Positions 9,201-16,382 of a DNA stretch of 64,000 nucleotides are shown piece after piece. Source of the DNA: CAIXSC01 sp046349935 (GTDB lineage Bacteria; Planctomycetota; Planctomycetia; Pirellulales; Pirellulaceae); assembly GCA_046349935.1 (NCBI GenBank), contig JAXMBK010000003.1, positions 868,001-932,000 on the forward strand. Direction: 5' to 3'. Both the position numbers and the translations under genes were made by a program. Within the stretch, counting starts at the first letter, position 1, and each line of letters opens with the position of its first letter. The notes below the pieces were generated by a model. It ran no database searches, was not told where the DNA came from, and worked only from the letters and a program-made list of their open reading frames with translations.

Positions 9201-10228
9201 TTGAGGTATCGAGCCAATCGCCCCCACGCGCCGATTCGCCGGGCTTTGACGGGCTTGTCGACCAGCCAGCGCGTCAGGTCGGCCGCCAACTCGTCGCAAT
9301 CGCCGTAGCGGTCGGCTGGCGCCTTCGCCATAGCCTTCAAGCAGACGGCTTCCAAGTCGGCCGGTAGGTCGGGATTCAATCGCCGCGGCGCCGGCGGCTC
9401 GACGCCTTCAATCTGCCGAATGACTTCCTGCATGGTCCCGGAAAAGGGGCGTTGTCCCGTGAACAACTCGTAGAGCATCACGCCCAGACTGTATTGATCG
9501 CTCTTTGGACCAACCCGTCTTTGGTCGCCGCGCGCTTGCTCCGGCGACATATAGGCAGGCGTGCCCAAAATCATCCCCTCGACGGTCATGGATTCGTCTT
9601 CGGCCCGCTTCGCGAGGCCGAAGTCCGTCAGCATCGCGCGTTCGTTCTGAGCCAGCATGACATTCGCGGGCTTGATGTCGCGATGCGTGACCCCCATGCC
9701 GTGGGCGTAAGCCAGGCCAGCGGCCAGATCGCGAATCCACTGCGCAGCCGCTCGAATCGCGGGTCGCCCCAACTCAAGCCGCTGTTGCAAGGTGACGCCG
9801 TCGACGAACTCGGAAGCGATGTAAAGAGCCTCGCCGATGCGACCCGCGTCATGGACGGCGACAATATGAGGGTGCCGCAAGCGTGCCGCCGCGCGCGCCT
9901 CGCGATAAAATCGCTCTAACAGGTCGGGGCGTTCGCCCGCGAACTTGGGGACCTTGAGCGCGACGTCGCGATCTAGATTCGGGTCGTACGCCCGATAGAC
10001 GCGACCAAACGCGCCTTGGCCCAGGAGCCGGCGGATCTGAAACCTGCCAATCGCCGCCGGCAACGCGAATTCCGCCTTGGTGTCGCTGCCCAAGGGCTGC
10101 CCGAACGAGCATGTCTCGACAAGCTCGGCGTTCAACACATTCGGCATGTCCAGGGTCGGCGTCCCCGCGTCCAAGGTGTGATCGGGCGTCGCGGCGATCG
10201 CGCGGAGATGCAACTCTTCTTCGTTCAC
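6287..10228 (-). CDS. Membrane Ser/Thr protein kinase with coiled coil and C-terminal WD40-like propellers
   Basis: 1313-aa eukaryotic-like kinase. The kinase domain spans about 62-325: P-loop GQGAFGRV at 70-77, Lys92, HRDIKPANV at 182-190, DFGLAKR at 202-208, and SPE near 228-230. One transmembrane helix follows at about 350-368, then a charged coiled coil (about 370-420). The rest is WD40-like, with recurring FSPDGK segments (for example GFSPDGKRVVAWG, EFSPDGKWIATG, AFSPDGKTLVAG). The layout suggests a cytoplasmic kinase whose exported propellers sense or bind partners; the ligand is unknown. Start is a GTG with a GGAG about 13 bases upstream; no in-frame ATG precedes the conserved region except that of MPNVLNAEL, about 28 residues in. 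Stands alone, downstream of the repeat region in its own orientation. Confidence 0.93.
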   Translation of the reverse strand: MNEEELHLRAIAATPDHTLDAGTPTLDMPNVLNAELVETCSFGQPLGSDTKAEFALPAAIGRFQIRRLLGQGAFGRVYRAYDPNLDRDVALKVPKFAGERPDLLERFYREARAAARLRHPHIVAVHDAGRIGEALYIASEFVDGVTLQQRLELGRPAIRAAAQWIRDLAAGLAYAHGMGVTHRDIKPANVMLAQNERAMLTDFGLAKRAEDESMTVEGMILGTPAYMSPEQARGDQRRVGPKSDQYSLGVMLYELFTGQRPFSGTMQEVIRQIEGVEPPAPRRLNPDLPADLEAVCLKAMAKAPADRYGDCDELAADLTRWLVDKPVKARRIGAWGRLARYLKRAPYQAAGIAGAAFVTLLLAIGVVYSRSSAARRIAVLDKKVADESAAKLASDKIAQEKRRLASDEENRRKLQEALADWNRGLLECRQGDSGVGALYLARAVENVTARGDETLALGIRADLAAWTDQNIRLRHWIAQGNFPKFAASATFHPHQDVLLTNARLYMAAHVKESDAAGRESYLPLYGADDNGVRVRWLDANRVSRQIGGEGEYEAIAFRPDGKAFVAASWGPRGNVRLFDAETHEPKGPPFHTVYGALFVGFSPDGKRVVAWGNGGMMEVFNPETGQRVGTASVNRASPRESFRPDGTAWLALHRDSLNHKLELYDAASGAALISIDSPRLARLGQAFTSAFSPKGETCLIYGGSTLSVHDGQTLEVLFVPSALASDGESLRASYSHDGRFILAVVDYGSGLAPQGRCTVLAGDQDRTLFSRTGLEPDGARFNHDATLLMTKEADQRVRLWNTETWEQAGEPLAHPGKILTAEFSPDGKWIATGADDGYARVWNARSGRRVGQPLPQYGPVAHVAFSNSGRYLLTYAPSSPGSRGEAMLVWELPTDDEPYMESRRTAMLDMAPELPSGGKTLVLVREWVEKQPQATPLETTPLQNPGTPQQPILVGTVQAVDAAGEKMLTRYGDTSCMWEPRSGKLLQGPCKQPRSELVAVSADVSRAAYRERFEERQGQNRTSNTVVRVWNFGAPADDAISIPIPGESADAAAFDPTGATLWISAGSNVEGYHVATGKPTGGRIVGPGKVERLWVSPDGQRFAVLGRNGNKWIGQLYDGQGQAVGEPVSCDTVTIAAFRPDGGMVVWSHHTGFDFLDAVTGRLIRRAALPEFGWFSVADDVPGMAFSPDGKTLVAGRTGLVWTLDIEQGRFAGPPQRPFDLTSKVGFLRFDRSGKTYRIYSSTGMTRWPVPPRCVDDVATLRRRFERETGLAFQRSRETPAKEELQLIDIRRWRELQANLKEDHSQTATSTNP

Positions 10229-10473
10229 AGGAATGTCGCGTCTCCAGCAGCCGCGGCGTCGAAGAGCAGGAAAACATGGGACACGGATGGAATCCTACTT
10301 CCATCAAGCGGAATCGACGACCGGCAAGCGTCAGGAATCTGGAAAAGCCGCCGAAGACGACGAGTAGGGCGAGATTCACGGAGGCCGTGGTTACGACTTC
10401 TCGGCAGACGTTGTGAACTTATGCGAGACAGCGCCGCAGCAGGCGGCAGAAAGAAGGCGAATACTGGCGAAAG

Positions 10474-10546
10474 TGCCTCCTGTTGGACTCGAACCAACAA
10501 CCCTCTGATTAAGAGTCAGATGCTCTGCCAGTTGAGCTAAGGAGGC
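10474..10546 (-). tRNA. tRNA-Lys (anticodon CTT)
   Basis: On the minus strand a full cloverleaf reads out: acceptor GCCTCCT paired with AGGAGGC, D arm GCTC...GAGC, anticodon stem TCTGA/TCAGA with loop CTCTTAA (anticodon CTT, codon AAG), T stem GTTGG/CCAAC around TTCGAGT, discriminator A. Length is 73 nt. CCA is not encoded (the next bases are CTT). Confidence 0.97.
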
Positions 10547-10695
10547 GTGACTGAATATGGTACCGATGTCTGCTTCCCGGGCAAGGGGGGTTTGAGAATC
10601 CGCGGCGATGTCGGTTTGGACTTTCTCCCCCCTCTCCAGTACCATTCTCTACCTGCGATGACCTCGCTTGGCTCGCAAAGGTTCGCCCCAGTCGA

Positions 10696-11799
10696 ATGGA
10701 ATCCAACGCACGTTTCGGGAAGTTCCTCGCCATGGCTGCAGTTCAATCGCGCCGCTTCGCGCCGCCCGTCGCCCGTTTCCTGCAATTGGCCATCTGCCTG
10801 GCGACGGCCCTCGCGCCGTGGGCGCCGCGGTCGCTCTCCGCCGCCGACCCGCAATTGGCGCTCGCCGAATGGCCTCGGTCGGGCAAGGTTCAATTTCAGC
10901 CCTCGCCGCAGGAAGATCGGCTCTTCGAAAAGTTTCGGCTCGCCCCGCAAGAATTCACGTTTGAACAAACGCCCCTGCCCGAGGTTTCCAGTCGCATCGG
11001 CGTCTCGACCGTCACCTTCCCCTCCCCCATGGTGACCGACAGCCCGGCGAACAACACGGTGCACTGCGAGCTGTTCTATCCCAAGCGAGCAGGAAAAGTG
11101 CCCGCGGTCGTCGTCCTTCACATCCTCGGCGGCGACTTCGACCTCGCTCGGCTGTTCGCCAACAATCTGGCTCAACACGGCGTCGCCGCTCTGTTCCTGA
11201 AGATGCCCTACTACGGCCCGCGACGCGATCCGGCCTCCGAACGCCGGATGATCTCGCAGAACCCTAGCGAAACGGTCGAGGGAATGACGCAAGCCGTGCT
11301 CGACATTCGCTACGCGGTCGCGTGGCTTGCCGCACAACCTCAAGTTGATTCCGAGAAGCTGGGGATCTTCGGCATCAGCCTCGGCGGCATCACCGGGGCG
11401 CTCGCAGCGACGGCCGAGCCGCGTTTGCAAAACGTCTGCCTGCTGCTGGCGGGCGGCGATTTGGCCAAGATCGCCTGGGAATCGAAGGAACTCGCCAAAG
11501 TCCGCACCGCCTTCCTCGCGCGCGGCGGCTCTAAAGAAGAGTTCATTCGGCTCTTGCAGACCGTCGACCCCGTCCGCTACGGCGAGAATGTCCGCGGGCG
11601 GCGCATCTTGCTGCTGAACGCCACCGACGACGAAGTGGTCCCCAAAGCGTGCACGCTCTCACTTTGGGAATCCTTCGGCAAACCCGAACTCGAATGGTAC
11701 ACGGGCGGCCACTATTCGGTCGCCCGGCACATGTTCAGCGCGCTGCACCGGACGTCGCAGTTCTTCGGCGAATCGCCTACTCCCATTCGCCCAAAGTAA
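10696..11799 (+). CDS. Secreted alpha/beta hydrolase
   Basis: 367-aa alpha/beta-hydrolase. The nucleophile elbow is GISLGG (Ser near 231), the acid is in NATDDEVVP and the histidine in GGHYS, giving a complete Ser-Asp-His triad. The N-terminus has a signal peptide (QLAICLATALAPWAP, cleavage probably after RSLSA). An alternative ATG 11 codons in (MAAVQSRRF) would give a more usual signal length. The family (prolyl-oligopeptidase/acetyl-xylan-esterase-like) suggests an ester substrate outside the cytoplasm; the substrate is not predictable. The 3' end overlaps the 3' end of the convergent LRR/PDZ gene by 23 bp. Confidence 0.82.
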   Translation: MESNARFGKFLAMAAVQSRRFAPPVARFLQLAICLATALAPWAPRSLSAADPQLALAEWPRSGKVQFQPSPQEDRLFEKFRLAPQEFTFEQTPLPEVSSRIGVSTVTFPSPMVTDSPANNTVHCELFYPKRAGKVPAVVVLHILGGDFDLARLFANNLAQHGVAALFLKMPYYGPRRDPASERRMISQNPSETVEGMTQAVLDIRYAVAWLAAQPQVDSEKLGIFGISLGGITGALAATAEPRLQNVCLLLAGGDLAKIAWESKELAKVRTAFLARGGSKEEFIRLLQTVDPVRYGENVRGRRILLLNATDDEVVPKACTLSLWESFGKPELEWYTGGHYSVARHMFSALHRTSQFFGESPTPIRPK

Positions 11800-13171
11800 C
11801 CACCTTCTGCAGGATCTCGGGCGACCGCACATAGTCCAGGCTCGCGGCTTCGCCGACTTGGCCGCCCTTGAAGGCGTTGTACAAAGTCTGCGGGTCGAGC
11901 GTCCGAGTTTCCTTGTACGCGGTGATCACGTCCCCCGGCTTGAACTCAAGTTCCGACGCGACCGAATCGGGAGCAACTTCGGTAATCTCCACGCCCAGCG
12001 GGTGCGGCTTCGCCTTGAGCCCCAGCGGCGCCCCTTCCCGATGCTCGAACGGCCCTCGGCGCACCCGCAAGTCGCGCGCGACGATCATTTCGACCTTGTC
12101 GCCAGGTTGATTCTCGGAGATGAGCGACGTGAGCGATTCGAACGTTTCCACTCGCGTCTTGCCGTAGATGATGATCACGTCGCTGGCTTCCAAACCAGCG
12201 TTCGCAGCCGCCGTGTTGGGCTGGACGAGTACGACTTCGCAGCCCAGCGGATGCGCCTGGCAGTTCACGCCCATAAACGCCCCCTGCCGGTGATCGACCT
12301 TGGCGTTCGGCAAGGCGTCCCCCAAATCGGTCGCCGCTTTGCGAGTCACCTTGGTTCCGTAGAGCTTGATCTGCATGACGCGCTTGAGCGTCTTCAGATG
12401 CGGGACGACGGCGTCGTCGATGGGGGAATACATGAGCCACACCAACTGAAGACGCTCCATATTGCGCACACTGGCCAAGCCGTCCGACGTGACGGAGGTG
12501 CGTTTGAGCGTGAGGCTGGTCAGATTGGGCATCGACGCCAAGGGCGTCAGCCATTCGTTGGTGACTTTGGGCCCGGTGAATTTGACTTGCTGGATGCCGC
12601 TTAACCACCGCAGTCGTTGCAAGTCTTTCGTCGTGCCTCGCCATTCCACGCCGATCTCCAGGGTCGACGCGTTCTCCACGATCTGGAAGCCCAGTTGCAC
12701 GTGCGAGGTGCCGACCTTGGCGCCAAGCCGCTCGAGTTCCTCGATGGCGCGCGCCTGGCGGAGGTCCTTGAGCTTCGAGAGCGCCAAATCGGCGCGTTGA
12801 GCGGCGACGGTCAGCTTGGAGCTCGACAGCCGCTCGAGCGCCTCGCGGGCCGCTTCCTGCGTGTCTGAATCGTCGACCAACGCCAACTCGCGCAGGATGT
12901 CCGTCCCTCGCACCACCACCTCGTAGGGCGACTTCAGCACGACGTCGGTCAGCGGCACGATCGCCGCCTTCCGAGCGGCCAGAAGCTTTCGTGATGCGCT
13001 TTCGCGCTGCTGCGGATCGTCGGCGTCCAGCTGCTTGATCCACTTGGCGATGTCGGCGCTTGAGGGGACGGCGAACTGGGCGTCTGCCTGAGCGGCGGGC
13101 TGGGCGAAGCCCGAGGCGCACGACAGGGCGGCGCAACTGGCAATCACGGCGATAGCGATTCCGCGTCTCAC
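11777..13171 (-). CDS. Exported protein with helical repeats, leucine-rich repeats and two PDZ-like domains
   Basis: 464-aa protein with a signal peptide (MRRGIAIAVIASCAALSC..., cleavage around GFA-QP). A HEAT-like segment follows (LDADDPQQRESASRKLLAAR...). Then come leucine-rich repeats of the type 'L..L..L...T.VTSDGLASVRNMERL' and 'VTRKAATDLGDALP'. The C-terminal half has two PDZ-like units, each with a hydrophobic strand and a 'P.G.A...L...D.I..' core (VQPNTAAANAGLEASDVIIIYG; APDSVASELEFKPGDVIT). The combination points to a periplasmic scaffold. No enzymatic motif is visible. Transcribed towards the hydrolase gene, whose last codons it overlaps antisense. Confidence 0.8.
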   Translation of the reverse strand: MRRGIAIAVIASCAALSCASGFAQPAAQADAQFAVPSSADIAKWIKQLDADDPQQRESASRKLLAARKAAIVPLTDVVLKSPYEVVVRGTDILRELALVDDSDTQEAAREALERLSSSKLTVAAQRADLALSKLKDLRQARAIEELERLGAKVGTSHVQLGFQIVENASTLEIGVEWRGTTKDLQRLRWLSGIQQVKFTGPKVTNEWLTPLASMPNLTSLTLKRTSVTSDGLASVRNMERLQLVWLMYSPIDDAVVPHLKTLKRVMQIKLYGTKVTRKAATDLGDALPNAKVDHRQGAFMGVNCQAHPLGCEVVLVQPNTAAANAGLEASDVIIIYGKTRVETFESLTSLISENQPGDKVEMIVARDLRVRRGPFEHREGAPLGLKAKPHPLGVEITEVAPDSVASELEFKPGDVITAYKETRTLDPQTLYNAFKGGQVGEAASLDYVRSPEILQKVVTLGEWE

Positions 13172-13407
13172 TACATTCCTCCTGCTCTTCCTTCGAGCCT
13201 CCCGTCGAATCCCTTCCGCCCCGCCCTGCTCGTACCAAGAACCAGCGCGGGACGCGTTCCCAGGCGGGGTCCTCAGTCTAGCACGCCGCCGCCTTCAGCC
13301 GCCAGATTGACGCGTCCGTCCCTTTCGCCCTACTAGAGCGGAGCGCGCCCCCTTAGCTACGATGATCGCGTCCCGCCTCCGTCGTTCCTTCCGCTTGGAG
13401 CCGCCTC

Positions 13408-14310
13408 ATGTCGTCATTCCATCGCCGCTCGTTCCTCCATACGGCCGCCGCTTCGGTCGCCTCCGCCGCCCTCCTCGACTCGTTGGCCGCTCGCACCGCC
13501 CAGGCCGCTCCCAAGGGTTCGAATATGGCGTTCGGCCTTGTCACCTACATGTGGGCCGCCGATTGGGACCTCCCCACGCTCCTCCAAAACTGCCAAAAGA
13601 CCAAGGTGCTCGGCGTGGAGCTGCGCACCACCCATAAACACGGCGTCGAACCGGCGCTCAACGACCAACAGCGAGCCGACGTTCGCAAGCAGTTCGCCGA
13701 TGCGGGCGTCGCCTGCGTCGGCATCGGCAGCAACGAACGCTACGACTCGCCCGATCCCCAACAATTGGCCAAGGCGATCGAGGCCACGAAAGAGTTCATT
13801 CGGCTCAGCCACGACATTGGCGCGACGGGGGTCAAGGTCAAGCCCGACAGCTTCCACAAAGATGTGCCTCGCGAGAAAACCATCGCCCAGATCGGCAAGG
13901 CGCTTAACGAGCTAGGCGAGTACGGCGAAGGCTTCGGCCAACAGATTCGTCTCGAAGTTCACGGGCAATGCGCCGAACTGCCGACGATCAAGGCGATCAT
14001 GGACATTGCAGACAACTCGAACGTCGCCGTCTGCTGGAACTCCAATCCCCAAGACCTTCAAGGCGAAGGGCTCGAACACAACTTCGGGCTGGTCGCCAAA
14101 CGCTTCGGCGAAACGTGCCACATCCACGAACTGGAAGGCCAAGCCTACCCTTGGGCGAAGCTGTTCGAGTTGCTGGTGAATATCGATTACCGTGGTTGGC
14201 TGCTGTTGGAGGCCGCCAGCAAACCGGCCGACCGCGTCGCGGCGCTCGCCCAACAGCGCGAACTGTTCGACGCTTTGTTGGCCAAGACGCAAGCCGCCTC
14301 GAAGTCCTAA
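13408..14310 (+). CDS. Tat-exported sugar phosphate isomerase/epimerase-like TIM-barrel protein
   Basis: 300-aa xylose-isomerase-like TIM-barrel protein. The N-terminus (HRRSFLHTAAASVASAALLDS, cleavage around QAA-P) is a twin-arginine signal. Barrel landmarks include LGVELRTTHKHG, VKVKPDSFHK, LEVHGQCAELP, VCWNSNP and CHIHELEG; the Glu/His/Asp pattern fits a divalent-metal site. Paralogous Tat-exported proteins of this group are very common in planctomycetes and are generally placed in carbohydrate breakdown, but no substrate is assigned. The next gene starts 19 bp downstream, so the pair is probably an operon. Confidence 0.88.
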   Translation: MSSFHRRSFLHTAAASVASAALLDSLAARTAQAAPKGSNMAFGLVTYMWAADWDLPTLLQNCQKTKVLGVELRTTHKHGVEPALNDQQRADVRKQFADAGVACVGIGSNERYDSPDPQQLAKAIEATKEFIRLSHDIGATGVKVKPDSFHKDVPREKTIAQIGKALNELGEYGEGFGQQIRLEVHGQCAELPTIKAIMDIADNSNVAVCWNSNPQDLQGEGLEHNFGLVAKRFGETCHIHELEGQAYPWAKLFELLVNIDYRGWLLLEAASKPADRVAALAQQRELFDALLAKTQAASKS

Positions 14311-14329
14311 TGCACAGGAGTCGCTCGCG

Positions 14330-15499
14330 ATGAATGGCCTCCCATCCTGGTCGCGTCGGCAGTGGTTGCAGTGCTCGAGCCGCTTGACGGCCAGCGTCAT
14401 CTTGGCCGCTCGCTTCCCCGAATGCATGGGCCGCTCGTGCGCCCATGCAGACGACGCCCCTCGACGCAACGTCCCCTGGCTCGCCGAAGTCCAACAACCG
14501 CCGGCGCCGCCGATCGCCGCCAATCCTCGCGTGACTCCGTTGCTGTTGGACGCCGCCGGGCAGCCGATCGCCACCGCCGACGCCTGGCAAACTCGACGCC
14601 GACAACTGCTTGAGCGCTGGGCGAAAATCCTGGGACTAGAACATGTCCCGCGTCCGTCGCGGCCCAAGGTCGTCGAACTGGGAATGGAACGTGTCGGCGA
14701 CGTGGAAAGGCGGTTGATCCGGTACGAGACGCACGCGGGCTGGACCGCCGACGCCTATCTCCTGCGTCCCGCCGCCGGCAGTCCGCTCGATCGCGGTTCG
14801 CTCCCGGCCGCCATCGCGCTCCACTCCACCGTCGACCACACGATCCGCCAACCGGGCGGACTGGAAGGCCCCCCGGAAAAGTTCTTTGGTCTCAAACTGG
14901 CGCAGCGCGGCTTCGCGTGCATCTGCCCGCGCAATTACCTCTGGCCGGAGATCTCCGGCCGAATCGCAGCGCAAGGGGAGGCGGAGCGATTCCTCAAGCA
15001 GTTTCCGGGCGCAACCGGCATGGCCAAGATGCTGCACGACGCCCAAATCGCGCTCGACATCCTGTTGGCCGAACCGCGCGTCGATGCGCAGAGCGTCACC
15101 GCCGTCGGCCATTCGCTCGGCGCCAAAGAAGTGCTCCATCTGGCGGCGTTCGACGAACGCGTGACATGTACGGTGAGCAGCGAAGGGGGCGTCGGCGTCA
15201 AGTTCTCGAACTGGGACGCCCCATGGTACTTGGGAGCGCAAGTCCGAGACCCGTCATTCACCGCCGACCACCACGAACTGCTGGGCGTGATCGCTCCCCG
15301 CCCCTTCCTGCTGGTCGGCGGCAACTCGGCCGACGGCGACGCCAGTTGGCCGTTCATCGACGCCGCCCTGCCCGTCTACCGGCTGCTGGACAAGCACGCG
15401 CCGCGCATCGGGTTGCTCAACCACAAGCAAGGCCACGCGATCCCCCCCGCCGTGGAACCGCGCCTTTACGAGTGGATAGAGCGATACGGCCGCAGTTGA
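14330..15499 (+). CDS. Exported alpha/beta hydrolase (dienelactone-hydrolase/acetyl-esterase type)
   Basis: 389-aa alpha/beta-hydrolase. GHSLGAKE holds the nucleophile Ser and HKQGHAIPP the catalytic His; an acid in GGNSADGD is likely. The N-terminus SRRQWLQCSSRLTASVILAA resembles a Tat signal. The start is the ATG preceded by CAGGAG nine bases upstream, 19 bp after the TIM-barrel gene, and this spacing supports co-transcription. The long N-terminal part (RRRQLLERWAKILGL...) and the FFGLKLAQRGFACICPRNY stretch match planctomycete hydrolases found with sugar-catabolic and sulfatase loci. Substrate unknown. Confidence 0.82.
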   Translation: MNGLPSWSRRQWLQCSSRLTASVILAARFPECMGRSCAHADDAPRRNVPWLAEVQQPPAPPIAANPRVTPLLLDAAGQPIATADAWQTRRRQLLERWAKILGLEHVPRPSRPKVVELGMERVGDVERRLIRYETHAGWTADAYLLRPAAGSPLDRGSLPAAIALHSTVDHTIRQPGGLEGPPEKFFGLKLAQRGFACICPRNYLWPEISGRIAAQGEAERFLKQFPGATGMAKMLHDAQIALDILLAEPRVDAQSVTAVGHSLGAKEVLHLAAFDERVTCTVSSEGGVGVKFSNWDAPWYLGAQVRDPSFTADHHELLGVIAPRPFLLVGGNSADGDASWPFIDAALPVYRLLDKHAPRIGLLNHKQGHAIPPAVEPRLYEWIERYGRS

Positions 15500-15540
15500 G
15501 AGAACTCCTTGTTTAACCCGCAGCCGACAGGCGAGGGCCT

Positions 15541-15640
15541 GGAGTGACAGAATCTGAGAGTGAGTCCGCGCACGGTGGTTGCGCCGACACCCCTCATCCC
15601 CAGCCCTTCTCCCCGCGGCGGGGAGAAGGGAGCACAACCT
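15541..15640 (+). repeat. ~100-bp interspersed repeat, copy 1
   Basis: Contains tctgagagtgagtccgcgca, gttgcgcc, ccccagccct and the palindrome ttctccccgcggcggggaga. A near-identical copy in inverted orientation lies at 49147-49250. Both are intergenic and lie upstream of regulator operons. Confidence 0.85.
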
Positions 15641-15650
15641 GCGCGTGTCG

Positions 15651-15690
15651 TTGTGCAACAAACGACCGTGTTGCGCAACAAACGACAGTG
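15651..15690 (+). promoter_or_regulatory. Two tandem 20-bp direct repeats upstream of the ECF sigma gene
   Basis: Two adjacent 20-mers, ttgtgcaacaaacgaccgtg and ttgcgcaacaaacgacagtg, agree at 18 positions. The second contains the perfect palindrome TTGCGCAA. They lie about 100-140 bp before the sigma-factor ATG and could be an operator, or simply an extension of the adjacent dispersed repeat. I see no confident -10 element. Confidence 0.4.
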
Positions 15691-15791
15691 GGTCCGAGGC
15701 GCCAAACACTCCGAATTCGTGAAAGAATGCGTCCCGAGCCGTGTCTTCTCTTCGGCGGCTCGATTCCTTCGTCGTTTCCAGTCAGGTCCCG

Positions 15792-16382
15792 ATGACGATT
15801 TTGCCGGATACTCGCGCTAGCCTGATCGTCCGGCTGAAGGACGCTCGGGACGTGGCGGCTTGGGAAGAGCTGCTGGACGTCTACGGACCGATCGTCTATC
15901 GCCTGGCGCGAGGGCGAGGGCTCCAGGCGACCGATGCCGAGGATTTGGTTCAGGAAGTGTTCGCCGCGGTGGCGCGGTCGGTGCAAGGGTGGTTGGAAGG
16001 TCCCGACCGAGGTCCGTTTCGCGCGTGGCTGCTGTGCATCGCCCGGAACACGGCCGTCAATCACCTGACGCGTCCCAAGCACCGTGGCCTGACCGCCGAA
16101 CGGCTCGAACCAGACGCCATCGCGGCCGCCGCGCCGGAGGAGCTGGAACGGTTCGACTTCGAGTATCGGCGCGAACTGTTTCGCTGGGCGGCGGCGCAGG
16201 TTCAGGACGCCGTGGCGCCGAAGACGTGGCGAGCGTTTTGGGAGACGGCGGTCGAACGGCGCGAAGTCGCCGTGGTGGCGGCCGAGCTGGGCATGACCGA
16301 GGGAAGCGTTTACATCGCACGCAGTCGCGTCATGGCGCGGCTGCGCAAATGCGTGCGGCGTCGCGAGGAGTCTGAATCATGA
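15792..16382 (+). CDS. ECF RNA polymerase sigma factor
   Basis: 196-aa sigma-70 family factor of the extracytoplasmic-function type. Region 2 is VYGPIVYRLARGRGL...DAEDLVQEVFAAVARS...GPFRAWLLCIARNTAVNHL. Region 4 is a helix-turn-helix with VVAAELGMTEGSVYIARSRVMARLR. Start: the ATG giving MTILPDTRASLIVRL, which places the first residues where this family normally begins. The last codons overlap the ATG of the following kinase gene by four bases (ATGA), so the sigma factor and its probable controller are made together. Planctomycete ECF groups linked to Ser/Thr kinases are known; the specific subgroup is not assigned here. Confidence 0.93.
   Translation: MTILPDTRASLIVRLKDARDVAAWEELLDVYGPIVYRLARGRGLQATDAEDLVQEVFAAVARSVQGWLEGPDRGPFRAWLLCIARNTAVNHLTRPKHRGLTAERLEPDAIAAAAPEELERFDFEYRRELFRWAAAQVQDAVAPKTWRAFWETAVERREVAVVAAELGMTEGSVYIARSRVMARLRKCVRRREESES

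Noticed and set aside
10547..10695. Second tRNA or small RNA next to tRNA-Lys
   Set aside because: No cloverleaf or conserved structure could be formed from this stretch by eye.
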